Source: Ehretia macrophylla (taxonomy: Eukaryota; Streptophyta; Magnoliopsida; Boraginales; Ehretiaceae). From it: DNA of 64,000 nucleotides. Of the stretch, positions 32,399 through 45,681 are shown piece by piece. The notes beneath the pieces are model-generated. The model did not search any database and was not told the DNA's origin. It saw nothing but the letters and a program-made list of their open reading frames with translations. Location: contig CM075781.1 of the NCBI GenBank assembly GCA_037974665.1, forward strand, positions 32,403,235-32,467,234, read 5' to 3'. Every line of letters starts with the position of its first letter. Within the stretch, counting starts at the first letter, position 1. The translations under genes and the position numbers were made by a program.

Positions 32399-35300
32399 AG
32401 GGGAAGGGAATGAGCGGGAGGCGGAATACATGGTTAAATGATTCAGTTTGAGAGAGAGAAGTAGAGGATGTGTTTGAATCCCAATCTAACTCTGCCCCTT
32501 TAGTCAGGGGTTCTTCATTATTTATAGGCAAACCATTACAAGGGCTAATAATACAAAGCAAAATCTTTACTATTCCTGACAAGGACTAAAGCAACTACCT
32601 TTAATAAAGGAAAAACTGACATGACATAAAGAGATTCCTAATAATTCACAATAAGACAAACCTGACGTGACTAAAGCGGTTTCCTTTAATAAAAGAAATC
32701 TCACTTATTACAAATAGACAAACAAGACATGACTTAAAGGGAATCTGAAGTGACAAAAGATTCTTGTCATATCCTATTATTACAACATGACAAACCTATT
32801 TACATTACACGAAGCTTCGTCATGGGGTCCACTCGAGATTCCTGAAATCTTGTCTGTAATAAGTCACCATATGTCGTTATTAAGATCGATATCATGCCAC
32901 CATTCTTGACTGTTTTGGCTAAGATCTCCCCTCTACGGGTCATAGTCAGACCCAAGGTCTGCAGTGGAAAAGCCATCTTCTTGAGTAAAAATCTAGAAGA
33001 TGGGAAGATGCTCATGAAAAGTGGGGCTATCAGGAATACGGACGTGTCAAAATTCTGTCTAATTAGAAACATCTAGACCATGGGCTCTAGCAGTAGCTCT
33101 TTTGACTGTAAGACATTGTTCCTAAGAAATAAAATATTCCCAAGGCTCTTGTCGGAGGTGAAAATGGTTGATTGGAATGATGGTTGGCGGAATGGCACGA
33201 TTCGAAACATCTGTGAGGCGAATGATAAAAATCGCTGGTGCTGAATAATTTGACCGGTGATGAGTGTTGGAGGATCAAATGACTGGAACACCTGTGAGAA
33301 TAGCTTGATAAAGCGGGACTGCGGGAACACACGAACATGTGCCTGAATGAGTTCTGGATCAAAAAGAACTGCCATAGAATAATAATTGAGCCAATACCAA
33401 AGATACATGAATTGCATCTTTGAAAAGTCATAATTATTGAAATCAAGAATTGTATCCCATAGTTCTTCATGCTGGGGATTATAATGAACAATGTTGCGAA
33501 CATAAAAGACAAAGCTTAATAGATCAATAATTCATCTGAGCTTGATCTTAACAAATTCTTCAAAGAAAACAGTGATCTGGTTGCATGCGAACACTCGAAG
33601 GATTTTGAGTTGAAGCTCCTTAGGAAGGGCTGCGAGAAAATGTGCTTGTTGATCTAGACTCAAATCATAAAATGTCTGAGATTGGACATCAGTGGTGCGC
33701 AACTGATTATCATCCATTATGTGTTGGAACTCAGATGGTGCATTCTTGAGACCGAATGGCATGACGTTCTATTCATAATGTCCCTGTGGAACAACAAAAG
33801 CAATTTTGAATCTGTCAGCTTCAGTAATACCAATTTGCCAAAATCCAGATTTCATATCAAATTTGGAGAAGAATTTGGCTTTGGATAGCTTTTGAAGGAG
33901 TTCCTTTCTTTGAAGCAGGTATCTGATATCCTGCAATTGATCATTGAGTTGACGATAATATATCACCAATCTTTTCTTTCCTCAGACCTGTTCAGATCTT
34001 TTGTTGACATAAAAGACATGACATTCCCATGGAGATCTGGACGGTCGGATGAGACCTTGCTCAAGGAGTGATTGAATTTCAGCTTGACAAAGATCTTCAT
34101 ATTTTGGCATTCTTGGATGAGAGGAGGTTTGGTGTGGCATCTGGCATTTTTCTCTATAAGGTAGAGAGACAAAGTGTTTCTCTCTTTCCCAAAACTTGTT
34201 TGGAAGATCACCGCATCGGGAAATGAGGAGGTTTCTCTCTTCAGCAAATTCATCATCTTGAATGGCTGAAACTTGTGAGGGTACTTTCTGTAAAGATACC
34301 CAAGCAGTATACTAATGATGTAGGAATTGAAAACCATATGTCTGAAATGAGAATGTAACAAGTAAGGTAAAGAAATCCATTCCTAAAAGAATGTCTTCAC
34401 AACATTGATCATACTGGTAAAAGCTATGTCAAACTGAGACATCTGGGGATAAGTGTATAAGTATGGTCATGGAATGTGCTTCACTTGCAAATTCACTAAC
34501 AGAAGTAGTGGGAAAGGTTGCTCTGGAAGAAATCCAAAATTCAAGAGGAAGACACTTGGATTTCATCATGGAAATACATGAGCCTGTGTCTGCAAGTGCA
34601 GTAACAGTGATAGGAACATATCCTGGAGGGTTTATAACAAGCTTTATGTATGAATTATAGATCTGTCTCGGGATAAAGGTAGCTTTAGAATCAGTAAGGA
34701 TTTAAGTGGTTTTGTATATTTTGGCTATGGAGAAGTTTGGTTTTGAATCAGAGGATTCGGATTCTGAGGTGAGATCTGAGGATGAGGCTGTATCGAGGTT
34801 AAGGATGGCTTGATTTGGTTCAGAAGTCCATGTGTATAGCTGGTCATCAAAGTTTTGAGTTGAAATGAATTGAACAAGCTTTTCTGGTCGCTTCTTTGAC
34901 TTCTTGTGGTAACAATCTTTTGCAAAATGTAATTTCTTTCCACAAAGAAAACACTTAGTGGAAGAAGAGGGTTTTGATATTTTCTTCACAAATTTGAATT
35001 TCTTGAAAGGTTTTCTAGACTTGTGAAACCTTTTCTGATGTTTGTGCTTCTTGTGTTTGTGACACGAACATAAAGAGTCACTGTGAGTGTGACAGCCAAA
35101 CTTTTGAAAATCTTTTCTGCAAAAGGTATCCATTGTTTTCTGCTCGTTTCTTTTGAGAAGTTTACCAAGTCATTTGGACTCGCATTGATCTTGAATGAGC
35201 TTTCTGACCATCTAGTACAAGTGAGCGAGACTCACCTGTCTTAGATCTGCAAAATTGGCTCGTTTGAACTCTGTTTTGAGCAATTCAGGAAGTGATTGTG

Positions 35301-37920
35301 GCATGTTGAAGACGAATGCCTTCTTGATGGTTTCTGTATTTTTTCAAAAAACAAAATACTGAGCTTCCTATATGAGATAGTAATATCTAAGTTTTGCAAC
35401 ATCACAGCATTTGTTAAGTAAGAACTCCTTTTCTGCCTTTTAAATCTCTTGGGCCATTTGTCCTACGAAAATGGTTCGTAGACATCTTTGGAATATTTGA
35501 ATAGGATCTGTATCTGTCAGGATGATTTGTCTTTCTTCTTTTGACTGCATTCTTGTCCGCCAACTGCAAAGTGATCCTGTAAAAGCAGCAACAAGTCGGT
35601 CAATGATATCTTTTATTTCAAGAGTAGGATTTCAGAAAGATTCTCCATTAATCCATGTATCCATTTTCTCAAGATATTTGACTCTGTCATCAGGAGAAAA
35701 TGCATCAATGTTCCAGAATTGCTTGTGATCTAGAGCATATGGGATGTAAACTTTTCCTTCAATGTTTTGTTGTCTCTGAGGTTGCTGTTGTGGAACCTGT
35801 GGGATTTGTGCTTGTGGCGGTTGTTGGTTCCGGTGCTCACCAGCTTGGGAAGTTTCTCCCTGGTCACTGGTTGTTTTCGAATCATCAGAATTTGTTTGTA
35901 CAAGGTTATGTGTACGTGTTCTTGTGGTGTCTGTGTAGAATGGAGTCACAGGAGTCTGCATAAGAACTGGTCCTTTGTATGGTGGAATCGTCTGAGAAGA
36001 TAATCATTTTCAAATGGATCAAAGGAGTCAAAGGATGAAATAACTGAAGAAATTTAACTAGGACCTTCTTTCTCGTCTTCATCACCACACCCAGTTGGGA
36101 TAATTTTCTCTTTGGAGAGATAATGAGGATGTGGTATGAGATCAACCCAATAAGCTTTTTCGTAATTGGCACTCGGTATCCATACTGCATGATCTGGCTT
36201 TGGATTATACTTTCAAAGATGAGAAGACTGCTTCTTTGGCTTAGCTGGCTGTTTGAGCTTTTCAGCGAGTCTTCCCTTTTTCTTTTGAACTCATCAGAAT
36301 CAAGGTAATGCTTCTCGGAAGAAGATTTCTGCATGTTGATCATGTTGACGCTGTTCCAAGAACGAACTTGTCCGTAAGGGTTCTAAACTGGAGCGACTTT
36401 CTGCTGTTTTTTCTAGTTGATTGGAGTTTTCTAGTGGTATAATTGATTCTTGTTGAAAGCCTTGTAGAGGTCATTATACTAGTCATAACAACCTTGTCTG
36501 AGATGATCATGGGCTTCTTTTGTCCATGCAACATGTTCCCTGAGATCTGATCATATTATTTGAATGGCAGTATTCTGAGCTTTTGTATTCATGTTGCTCC
36601 AATTGATTGCTAACTCGATTTTTCCAACATCTTATGGTCTGGTTTTGGTTACTTGCCATTTACCAACATATGCGTTGTCGGCTTCTCTTGTACAATAGAT
36701 GTATTCAGTAAAATTAATAGAACAGACATATCTAGAGGACCTAGATTTGGCAGCAAAGGGTTTTCTGACACAGTGTGGAGAAGACTGAGGATGTCCAGCA
36801 AGTTGGCATTTTTCACATGGTTCAGCTGTTTGGGATTTTGTTGGAAATGATATGGCGACACGACCTGGTTCTAGATGATGTCTAGAGATTCTTGGTGAAT
36901 CATGGATGATTGGTCGGTTATGGCTTCTTTCATAATCATTTTTCCATCGAGGAGAGAAAGTGAGTTCATGTTTGGTATAGATCTTTGGTTGGGTAATATT
37001 ACTATCACCTAACACGTGGACTCGAAGCTTATAGTTGTGATCCATGGAAAAGAGATGGGTTTGGACTTTATAGGTCGTGGAATGATGGAGTGCAACAACA
37101 GCTTCCTTTGGGTTCATATCAGCTTCATAAAGTTGGATAAGGACCTGTATGGTTTGAGAAAAGGTAGGATGAGAAAGATCAAGGTGAAGTTGGGTTCAAC
37201 CTGGATGAGAACATGGCCATTGTGAAGACCTACTTCAACGACACAGATGGGTGCATCATCAAACTTATACCACCTGGTATCTAGTAAAGGGACTAAACAT
37301 GAAACATTTTTTTGGCAAGAAAACTAGGCTGTAAGGCTAGACGAATGGCTCCAAGGTGTAAACCTTTGTAACCTTTCTGTCTATATCTACGGAGATCAGG
37401 TTCAGAAAGTATGAGAAGATAAGTTTTTGAGCAGGAAGAGGATATGGATTGTACAGAGACTGTAGAGGATTTGTACGCGGCTGTAAGGGCTGCTGGCTTG
37501 ATAGGTAATAGAGATTTGAACTTTTGTGTGAGTTGGGAGGTTTGGTAATATGAGTAAGGGTTTAACGGAGAAGGTTTGAAGAGTTTTCCTGGTTTGGTAG
37601 ATGGAGGTATTTGGGTTATGTCTACCTCATAGTGAGATGCGAAAGGATCAAATGAAGTTACTTTAGAGTTGTTAGCAACAACTTCTTGTACTGGCAGGGG
37701 AAAATCAGCCATGGTGGATATACTAGTCACGATTGGACTTACTGCGGGACTTACTGCGCCTTTCATTCACTCTTTAACGGTTATTGCCTTATTGCCAAAG
37801 ACTCTAGTGTTCAACACACAAGTATTGTTCAAGACCTTCATTACCAGAATAGGGAAGTGCTACAATTAACTAGGTTCTAAGACCACTAAGGGGAAGGGAA
37901 GGAGCGGGAGGCGGAAGACA
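32399..37920 (-). mobile_element. EPRV-4b: pararetrovirus copy with RT/RNase H deletion
   Basis: Minus-strand copy from leader (37920) to a following promoter (TATAAATAAT at 32517-32526) and leader. Upstream of 37920 it is fused to the RNase H region of EPRV-5, without its own promoter. The tRNA-Met primer site is at 37873-37885 (10 of 13). Confidence 0.82.
32880..37766 (-). pseudogene. EPRV-4b polyprotein relic
   Basis: ATG at 37766 opens 157 movement-protein codons. The next frame, 37117-36632, covers the movement-protein end and intact ribbon cysteines. Coat segments lie at 36343-35632 and 35133-34702, with the finger reading CFLCGKKLHFAKDC (Gly to Leu). Protease sequence is near 34600. 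RT block A and block B (33969-33713) are present, but the sequence then jumps near 33712 into the C-terminal extension. The YIDD catalytic block and RNase H are absent. Confidence 0.78.
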
Positions 37921-38780
37921 TGCCAAAAAATCAAGGGAAGTATCAGTCTGTAAAATGGGTTGTCTTGGACCTGGGATCTTGAGAGGAGGAAGTGTTTTGC
38001 AGTGCTCTTTCAGGTGTTGAACTACAATTGTGGCTTCTGGAGACCAATTTCCAATGTTGGATTTTCAGAGGTACTTGGAAATCTTGATGGTATAGTTGGC
38101 CAAGGATGGAACATGCGATGAGGCATAATTGATCAATCCAAGGAACTGCTGGATCAGAGTAACAGTTTTGAGCTCATCAGGAAAGTCGAGGTCTTTGTTT
38201 GATATGTGGTCCTGTAAAAGAATGTGTCCTTCTCTTATCTGCAAACCAAAAAAATCAATAGCATTTAGACCAATTTTTATCTTGGATTCAGCAAGAACTA
38301 TTCCATGCTAGTAGGTTAGTTCCTGGAATTGTCGGAGATGCTGGTGGTGTTCTTCAGCTGTGTTGCTGAATACCAAAACATCATCAGTGTAGATAATACA
38401 GTGCTGCGCAAGGGGTCGGTACAAATCATCCATTCTGTGCTGGAACTCGGACGGTGCATTCTTCAGACCGAATGGCATGGCATTCCATTCATAATGTCCC
38501 TGTGGAACGACAAAAGCAATTTTGAATCTATCAGCTTCAGTAATACCAATTTGCCAAAATCCGGATTTCATATCAAATTTGGATAAGAATTTGGCTCTGG
38601 ATAGCTTTTGAAGGAGTTGGTCATTTCTTGGAAGAGGGTATCTAATATCCTGCAATTGATCATTGAGTTGGCGATAATCTATCACCAATCTTTTCTTTCC
38701 TCGGACATGTTCAGATCTTTTGTTGACATAAAAGGGATGAGTTGCCCATGGAGTTCTGGATGGTCGGATAAGACCTTGCT
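37921..38780 (-). pseudogene. EPRV-5 RT and RNase H start (downstream part)
   Basis: The 38688-38308 frame holds RT blocks A (FDMKSGFWQ), B (MPFGLKNAPSEFQ) and C, where YIDD has become YTDD. RNase H is cut at 37921, directly after its first catalytic-Asp motif, by fusion to the EPRV-4b leader. The gene continues upstream at 48367, beyond the family-B insertion. Confidence 0.8.
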
Positions 38781-41472
38781 TGTGAAACCCCTATTTTTGT
38801 CTTTACCTCAATTTGCGTGATTTGACCTGTTTATGTATTATATGAATTAGAATGTGCTAAATATGTGATTTATATTCCTAATACATGCTATATGTGCATT
38901 CATGAAATTTTCATCAAAATCGGCATCGGAAATTTTATCTCCGGTTTTAGTGAATGGTATTTTGAACACCTGTCCGCTAAAAGTTTTACAGGGGCGTTTT
39001 AAACGTCTTAAAACCTAGTCCTCTATAATTAATAGACCCATATTTGATAAAAATTGATTCTGAAATGGAATAGTAATTTAAATAGAATTTTCGGGGGAAA
39101 AGTAACGTTTTTAAGCCAAATAGTAATTTCTTCAAAACTCAATTCTTGCATTGACTTTTTGACCTAGTATATATTAATATAAATGTATTTATATGTGGTA
39201 TTAAATGATTTTAGATTAATTGTGCATTCAAAAGACATTTGAAAACAAATAATATGACTTTTCACATTATTTTGCAAAAATCAAGTTTTTAATCGAGTCG
39301 GGTGTAAGTCTATGCATGTGAAACTTGTTGTCAACTAAAAATATATTACTTAAAATAGTCTAACTGTTGAATGCATGTTTGTGAGCAAAATAGTCTAAAA
39401 ATACAATTAAAAGACTAGAAAACAATTAAAAGATTAAATAAACTAACTTTAACCTTTATTATTTTTGTTGACCTTGAACTTATATCATCAACACACATTA
39501 AAACAAACCAAAAACACCCAAAAAACACACAAAACCGTGACTTCAAGGAAGAGGAAGAATAAGGCATTTTTAAGGCTTTTCAAAGCATTTTTCTCATAAA
39601 TTTTACAATTGAAGTCCAAATCACTTCATTCAAAGCTTGATTTCACTTGTTGGGCATCCATTCTACATCTTTCTTGCATCAAAACACATCAAAGGTGAGA
39701 GAAAAATTCTAGATCTCAAAATCTCATTTTTATGTTTTTGCATATAATTGAATTTTGAACCGTTAGAATGTTGAATTGATGTTATATTATTGCTCAATGC
39801 TTGCTAAGAATCGTTTATATGTGTTTATATAAGATTTGAACTTTGAAACCCCACTTTTCTGCTTTAACTCGATTTACGTGTTTTATCTCGTTTTGCGTGC
39901 ATTTGACCTGTTTATGTGCTATATGACCTAGAATGTTATAATTTTGATGTCAATACTCCTAATACGTGCTAAATGTGCATTCATGAAATTTTCATCAAAA
40001 ACAGAATCAGAAATTTTATCGTCGGTTTTGGTGAATAGTACTTTTGAACACCTGTCCGCTAAAATTTTTACAGGGGGGTTTTAAACGTCTTAAAAACTAG
40101 TCCTCTATTATTAATAGACCCATGTTTGATAAAAATTGATTCTGAAATAGAATAGTAATTTAAATAGATTTTTCGGGCGAAAAATAACGTTTTTGAGCCA
40201 AATAGTGATTTCTTCTAAACCCGATTCTTGCATTGACTTTCATTGACCTAGTATATATTAATATAAATGTATTTATATGTGGTATTAAATGATTTGAGAT
40301 TAATTGTGTATTCAAAAGACATTTGAAAATAAATAATATGACTTTTCACATTCTTTTGCAAAAATCGCATTTTAAGCCGACTCGGGTGAAATTGTTTGAT
40401 TGTAAAACTTCTTGTCACCTAAAAATAACCTACTTGAGCTATCTTGGGTGTTGCATAATTGTTTTTCACTTTGGTGATAAAGAAAATGCATTTAAAGTCA
40501 AGAAAACACAAAAAAATACTAAAGTTTCAACTTTGACTTTTTCTATTTTGTTGACTTATGCATATAAATCTCTACACACACTAAAAACAAAGAAAACACC
40601 ACAAAAACACATACATTGCAGCCGTGAGTTTCTTTGGCCATTTTGAGGAGTTTTTCATTTTATTTTTCAAAGCAATTTTGCCTTAGAAAACTCATTTAAA
40701 GTCTGAATCTTTTCAAACCGAGCTAGATTCCGCTTGTTGGGCACCCATTGCATGCATTCCTAGCTTTACTTCGGATCAAAGGTGAGAGAAAAATTCTAGA
40801 TCTCAAAATGTTATTTTTATGTTTTTGCGTATAATTAATTATTGAACCGTTAGAATGTTAATCTGATGTTAGATTATTGCTCCATGCATGCTAGGGATCA
40901 TTTATATGCAATACTACGAGATTTGAACGGATGTAGCATATTTATTATTTTTCGGGTATTTAAAGTTGATTAATTTGTTAAATATTGAATATTTTGAGTT
41001 GTGTTGATCGGAATCGATTGCCGTCGATTTCTAAAAGATTGATAATTACGTGGTAGCGCCGTTGTAATGCCGAATTTTCGATTGTGATGTCCGTGCCAAA
41101 ATCCAAAAATTTCAGCCATGATACACTAGGGTTTTAGGGTTATTGGGCATGATTTGGATGTGTTTTGGTTGGTTTTGGAGGGGGCTAATGTAGTTGATTG
41201 ATTGGGTGAGTGTTTGAAACTGATTTGGAGTTGTTTGGATTAGTAAAATGTAAGATATGATTATTTGAAATTTAGGTTGTCTTTCTTTAAATTGTTGAAT
41301 TGAGCCTTTAGATGATTGGATGGTGTTTGAGTGATTGAATTGTGAGTTGTTAATGGTTAGACTAGGGTTAGATTACGTGTTTCATGCATGTTAAGTTGGA
41401 TGGCCTACTTTGTCATCTAACTTAGTTGTTTGTTGTTTAATTAAATATTGATGTTATATTGATGTTAAATTG

Positions 41473-41632
41473 ATTATTATTGAGTACGGGAATCGGGCAC
41501 TTTCGTTGCTGATCTCCCAGATTATTGATTGATTATTGAGCACAGGAATCGGGCACTTTTGTTGCTGATCTCCCAGATTATTGATTGATTATTGATTACG
41601 AGAATCGGGCACTTTTGTTGCTGATCTCTCGG
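41473..41632 (+). repeat. 56-bp minisatellite within family-B LTR
   Basis: Nearly three units ending GGGCACTTTTGTTGCTGATCTC, starting at about 41473, 41521 and 41577. Other family-B LTRs carry diverged units at the same place: one in the copy at 10500, two each near 43098-43190 and 47321-47425. Confidence 0.75.
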
Positions 41633-41908
41633 TTTATTTATGTTGAGTCTCATTGTTGTGAGCTTTGATAATGTTGTGTCACCTCGGGAGGCATCCTGGG
41701 CTGCAGGCACAGTTATCATGGCTAATCCCTAACTCGCATGGGCGGAGAGGCCATGGGGTATGGGTCTAGTTCAAGGTACCTCAGGATTGTGTCATTGAGT
41801 TTGGAGGAGTTGTTGAGCATGGAATTGGTGTATGGGGCTTCATTAGCAAATGTATCATATCTTATTGTGTGTTTACAGTTATTACTATTGTTGCATTTAT
41901 AATGATTA

Positions 41909-42139
41909 TTGATGTTCATTGTGTGTTTACTGACTCAAAGGATTATTCCAAGGAGTTTAGTAGACCTTGTTCGAGATCTATCGGATCCTCACTGGGCTTA
42001 TTTATATAAGCTCACTCTCTATTATTGCATGCATACAGGTGTACTATCGCAGGATTACGGGTACGTGCCTCCTGAAGAGGAGAATGTGGAAAACGTGCCT
42101 TACGTGGATGAGTCCTATGTTCCAGAGTCTTATCCGTGA
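41909..42139 (+). other. Conserved short reading frame within nested family-B LTR
   Basis: 76 open codons, homologous to the 69-codon frame at 10919-11128, with an insertion of three codons (VEN) before VPYVDESYVPESYP. TATATAAG lies inside the frame at 42003-42010. A CAG-GTG sequence at about 42036-42041 lines up with a similar site in family A. Protein status is unproven. Confidence 0.35.
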
Positions 42140-44116
42140 TGTCGTACATGTTTTATTATCTTGTAAATTAACTTAGTCGACTTTTATATGCTTTGTAGCT
42201 CATAATGTAAAAGATGTTGAAAAGATAATGAATTAGTTGATGCAGTCTTAGTAGCCTTCCTTTTGTTTGTGATTAGGTTGCTAGAATGGCTCAACGAGTT
42301 TTTGTAATGTATATTAAGGTTTATGTATTATGTTGGAACGGAGGCGTATAACGAGGGATGATTATTGTATAATATGGTTATGATGTATGTTGTCATTTTA
42401 TTGACGAGTTGTTTAATGTATGATGTTCTGTTGAGGTTGGTTTAGAGCCTCGGAGTCCTATTTACTGTCGTTATACTGCCGAAATTCCGTTGCGTTCTGA
42501 CTGATTATAGGAAGGGTCGAGTTGGGGCGTGACATGAACTGTTGTAGATGAATTTTATTTTTCGGGTATTAAAAGTTGAGTTGTTGGCTATTTGTTGAAT
42601 ATCTGGAGTTGTGGTGGTTGTAATCCATTGTTGTTAGCTTGTAAAAGTTTGTTAAATACGTGGTAGTAATGTTGTAGTGCCGAAATTTTGATTGTGATGT
42701 TGGTGTGAAAGTCCGAAAATTTCAGCCTAGGTGCATTGAGGTTTTAGGGTTGTTGGGCTTGATGTGGATGGTTTATGGTTGGTTTCCGAGGGGGAGAATG
42801 TTGTTGATTGAGTGGGTGAGTGTTAGAAACTGGTTTGGAGGTTATTGGATTAGTAGAATGTAAGTTATGACTTTTAGAAGTTTGGGTTGTCTTTCTTTCA
42901 AATGTTGATATATTCCTTTAAATGTTTGGGTGGTGTTTGAGTGATTGAATTGTGGGTTGTTGATGGTTACATTAGGGTTTGGTTGTGTGTCTAATGCATG
43001 TTAAGTTGGGTGGCCTACTTTGTCATCTAACTTAGTTGTTTGTTGTTTAATTGATTAATTGTTGTTATGTTGATTGAATTGCTGAATATTGTTGAACTGG
43101 GAGATAGGCAACCTACTTTGTTGTCCTCCAGTGATAATTGATTATTGATGAACCGGGAGATAGTCAACGGAAAAGGTTGTCCTCCTATGATTGAATGTTT
43201 ATTATTATTGCTGAGTCTTGGTATGTGTGTGCCACCTCTCGGGCAGCATCGGGCTGTCAGGTTGAAATTGGCATGACTACCATAGACTACCCCCAGCTCG
43301 CATGACAGAGGTGTCATGGAGGGATGGGCTAGTGAGGTACCTCCGGTGCGTGAGTAATGGGGAGTTACTAGAAGAACAATTGAGATTGTGATGGCGTTTG
43401 GAGCTATACCAACTAGAGTATCCTTTATTGATTGGTCATTATAGTTAATGTGCTTATATTGTTATTGATGATTGTTGTGTGTTTATTGCTCAAAGGATAA
43501 TTTCCAAGGAGTATAGTAAATACTGTTAGAGATCTATCGAATCCTTGCTGGGCTTGTTTCATATAAGCTCACTCTCAATTATTGTGTTACTGATCCAGGT
43601 TACGGGTACGTGCCTCCAGAAGAGGATTATGTGCCATATGTGGACAAGTCCTATGTGCCAAAGTCTTGTCCTTGATATTTGAGATGTAGTTCTCTTTTGT
43701 TATCTTGTAAATTAAAACTAGATGTTTTGTATTTATTAGAAGTTTATGATGTATAAGATGTTGTAAAGATAATGAATTAAATGTTGCTAGCTTAGTAGTC
43801 TTGTTTTGGAACATGATTAGGTTGCTAGATTGGTTATAATCTATTTTGGAAATGTATGTTATATAATAAATGTATGATGTTGGAACGGAGGCGTATAACC
43901 TATGGATGCAATGGTAAAATAATGTTTAATGTATATTATGGTTGTGTTGTACGATGTCAATTTGATTGTGAAGTTGGTTGTTGATTTGTGGAGTTGGTTG
44001 TATGAGTTATAAAAGAGGTTGGTTTAGAGCCTCGGTATCCAAGTTACAGTCATTATACTGCCAAAATTCCGTTGCGTCCCGACTGATCTTAAGGGGGGTC
44101 AAGTTGGGGCATGACA

Positions 44117-45681
44117 TTGCTAAAGGAGTGGTATGACTTTCTAAATTGTTGATTGGGGATTCTCTTGTGTTATAATGGGTTAGTATGAATCTGTATTGTG
44201 TTATCAGATTTTGGAGTCTTCATTAGTCAATCTTGTTGGGTAATCAGTGATTTATCTTGTTTGGTGATTGGTCTGGTACGGAATGTAAAATTTTGGAGTG
44301 ATTTATCTTGTTTGGTGATTGTTATGACTCCTTAGGTTCTCAAATCTCCTTAGTGTCTTGTTTTGGAGGAAGATAGATTGTAGGATTTGACTTGTTGGTA
44401 TTTAAATGTGTAGGTGGGACACCCCTTTTGTGCTTCCTATTCTATTGGTCTTATTATTCTTTTTTACTCTATTCTCACTTATTTGAGAGAGAGTTACACT
44501 TTTCTAGCATATCAATTGTTTCTTGAAAGTTTTGCTTATTGGATTAATGGATCCTATACTCATTTGACATTGTTTCTATTCTTAACATTCATATATGCTT
44601 CTTATAGCAATGTCGCTTATTGGAGTTAAGGTTTGAGACTTCTATATTTCATTCTATATCTCCAACCATTGGTTTCAATATTTCATTTCATCCTATTACT
44701 ATTCATTTGAAAGTAATTTTTCCTTTGGTATACTATTTTACTTGTTCGAATTTCACTTGCTTAATGTACTCCTTACCTAGGTACATCATTGTCATTCTTG
44801 TTGATCCTTGTTAATCTTGTTGTTTAATTATTAATCCTGAGCCATTACTTTGCTTGTAATTGCTCATTCAATATATTCAGCACTATCATTTCTTATTTAT
44901 ACTTCATTGGTTATTGTGTGCTGAGTTACTCATTATATTGTCACTCATGTTTTCTATTGAATTAATCATCTCTTATCTCTTAATTTCATTTCACCTCAAG
45001 TACTACTTGTTGGCTCCTTGAACAATCATTGAGAATTAGAATGTTTACTTGTTCAGGAATGTTCGTTCAACATACTCAGCACTGTTTTGTCTCGTCATCA
45101 TTTTGTTCGTACTTATTTAACTGATAGGTGCTGAGACATTTCTTATCTTAGTTATCATGCTTCCCTATTAAACTATTAGCCTCTTGATTCTCTAACCTGT
45201 TTGACCTCTTGTTCACTTGATTGTTGGCTCGACTATGACTTTTCATATTATTATTTCCTTATAAATTTTATAAGAGCCATATTCTGACCAATGTCACTTT
45301 TGAGATATTCCCTTGATCAATAATGATTCATGTTATTATGAATGAGTTTTTAAACCCTCGGGGTGTTCATAGAGCTCTTTTGTGTAGTAGGGGATGATTG
45401 ATAAGCAATGGTGTCATGCTAAGACCTTGGAGTTGCGATTTCTTTCATATGCAATATGATATTTGGTGGGAGTGAATTATGAATTGAGAATTGTTTTGGG
45501 AATTGTGATAATCATCTTGTAGTCAATATAGTTTATTCTTTTCAGGTCTTTGGTTATGTGTCATCCTAAGAGATAAAAGTGAACTAAGGGAAGTATTGTT
45601 AAAGTGTAACGGTTGAGGACTTAGTTGTTTGTCAGTTGGAGAATTGCGCGGATGCAATTGTTTTAAGGGGGGGGGGAAGAA
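44117..45681 (+). other. Family-B interior, non-coding
   Basis: AT-rich, with short frames at 44414-44629 and 44620-44814 that show no recognised motif. TGGTATGAC near 44129 may be a decayed tRNA-Met primer site. The end, GCAATTGTTTTAAGGGGGGGGGG and following (45653-45681), matches the family-A pol end and polypurine tract. Imperfect repeats with CATTCAA/CGTTCAA and CAGCACT occur near 44865 and 45065. Confidence 0.6.

Larger units (their letters stand above)
39842..42534 (+). mobile_element. Solo LTR, family B, nested in a family-B LTR
   Basis: Starts TTTGAAACCCC (first bases mutated from TGTG) and ends GGGGCGTGACA, with the target duplication TGAAC at 39837-39841 and 42535-42539. The 3' LTR (near 46755) shows the uninterrupted site with one substitution (GATTTGAACCGTTG). 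Same orientation as its host LTR. Confidence 0.9.
38781..44116 (+). repeat. Family-B 5' LTR (interrupted)
   Basis: About 2.64 kb after removing the nested solo LTR 39842-42534 and one TGAAC. It keeps TATA-like CATATAAGC near 43560 and a degraded version of the short conserved reading frame ending at about 43676. Confidence 0.85.

Noticed and set aside
41473-41632. CRISPR array
   Set aside because: Units are continuous tandem repeats with no unique spacers, in a plant LTR.
44414-44814. Envelope-like or membrane protein in the family-B interior
   Set aside because: Frames of 64-71 codons are hydrophobic because the DNA is T-rich; there are no start-context, domain or second-copy data to support a gene.
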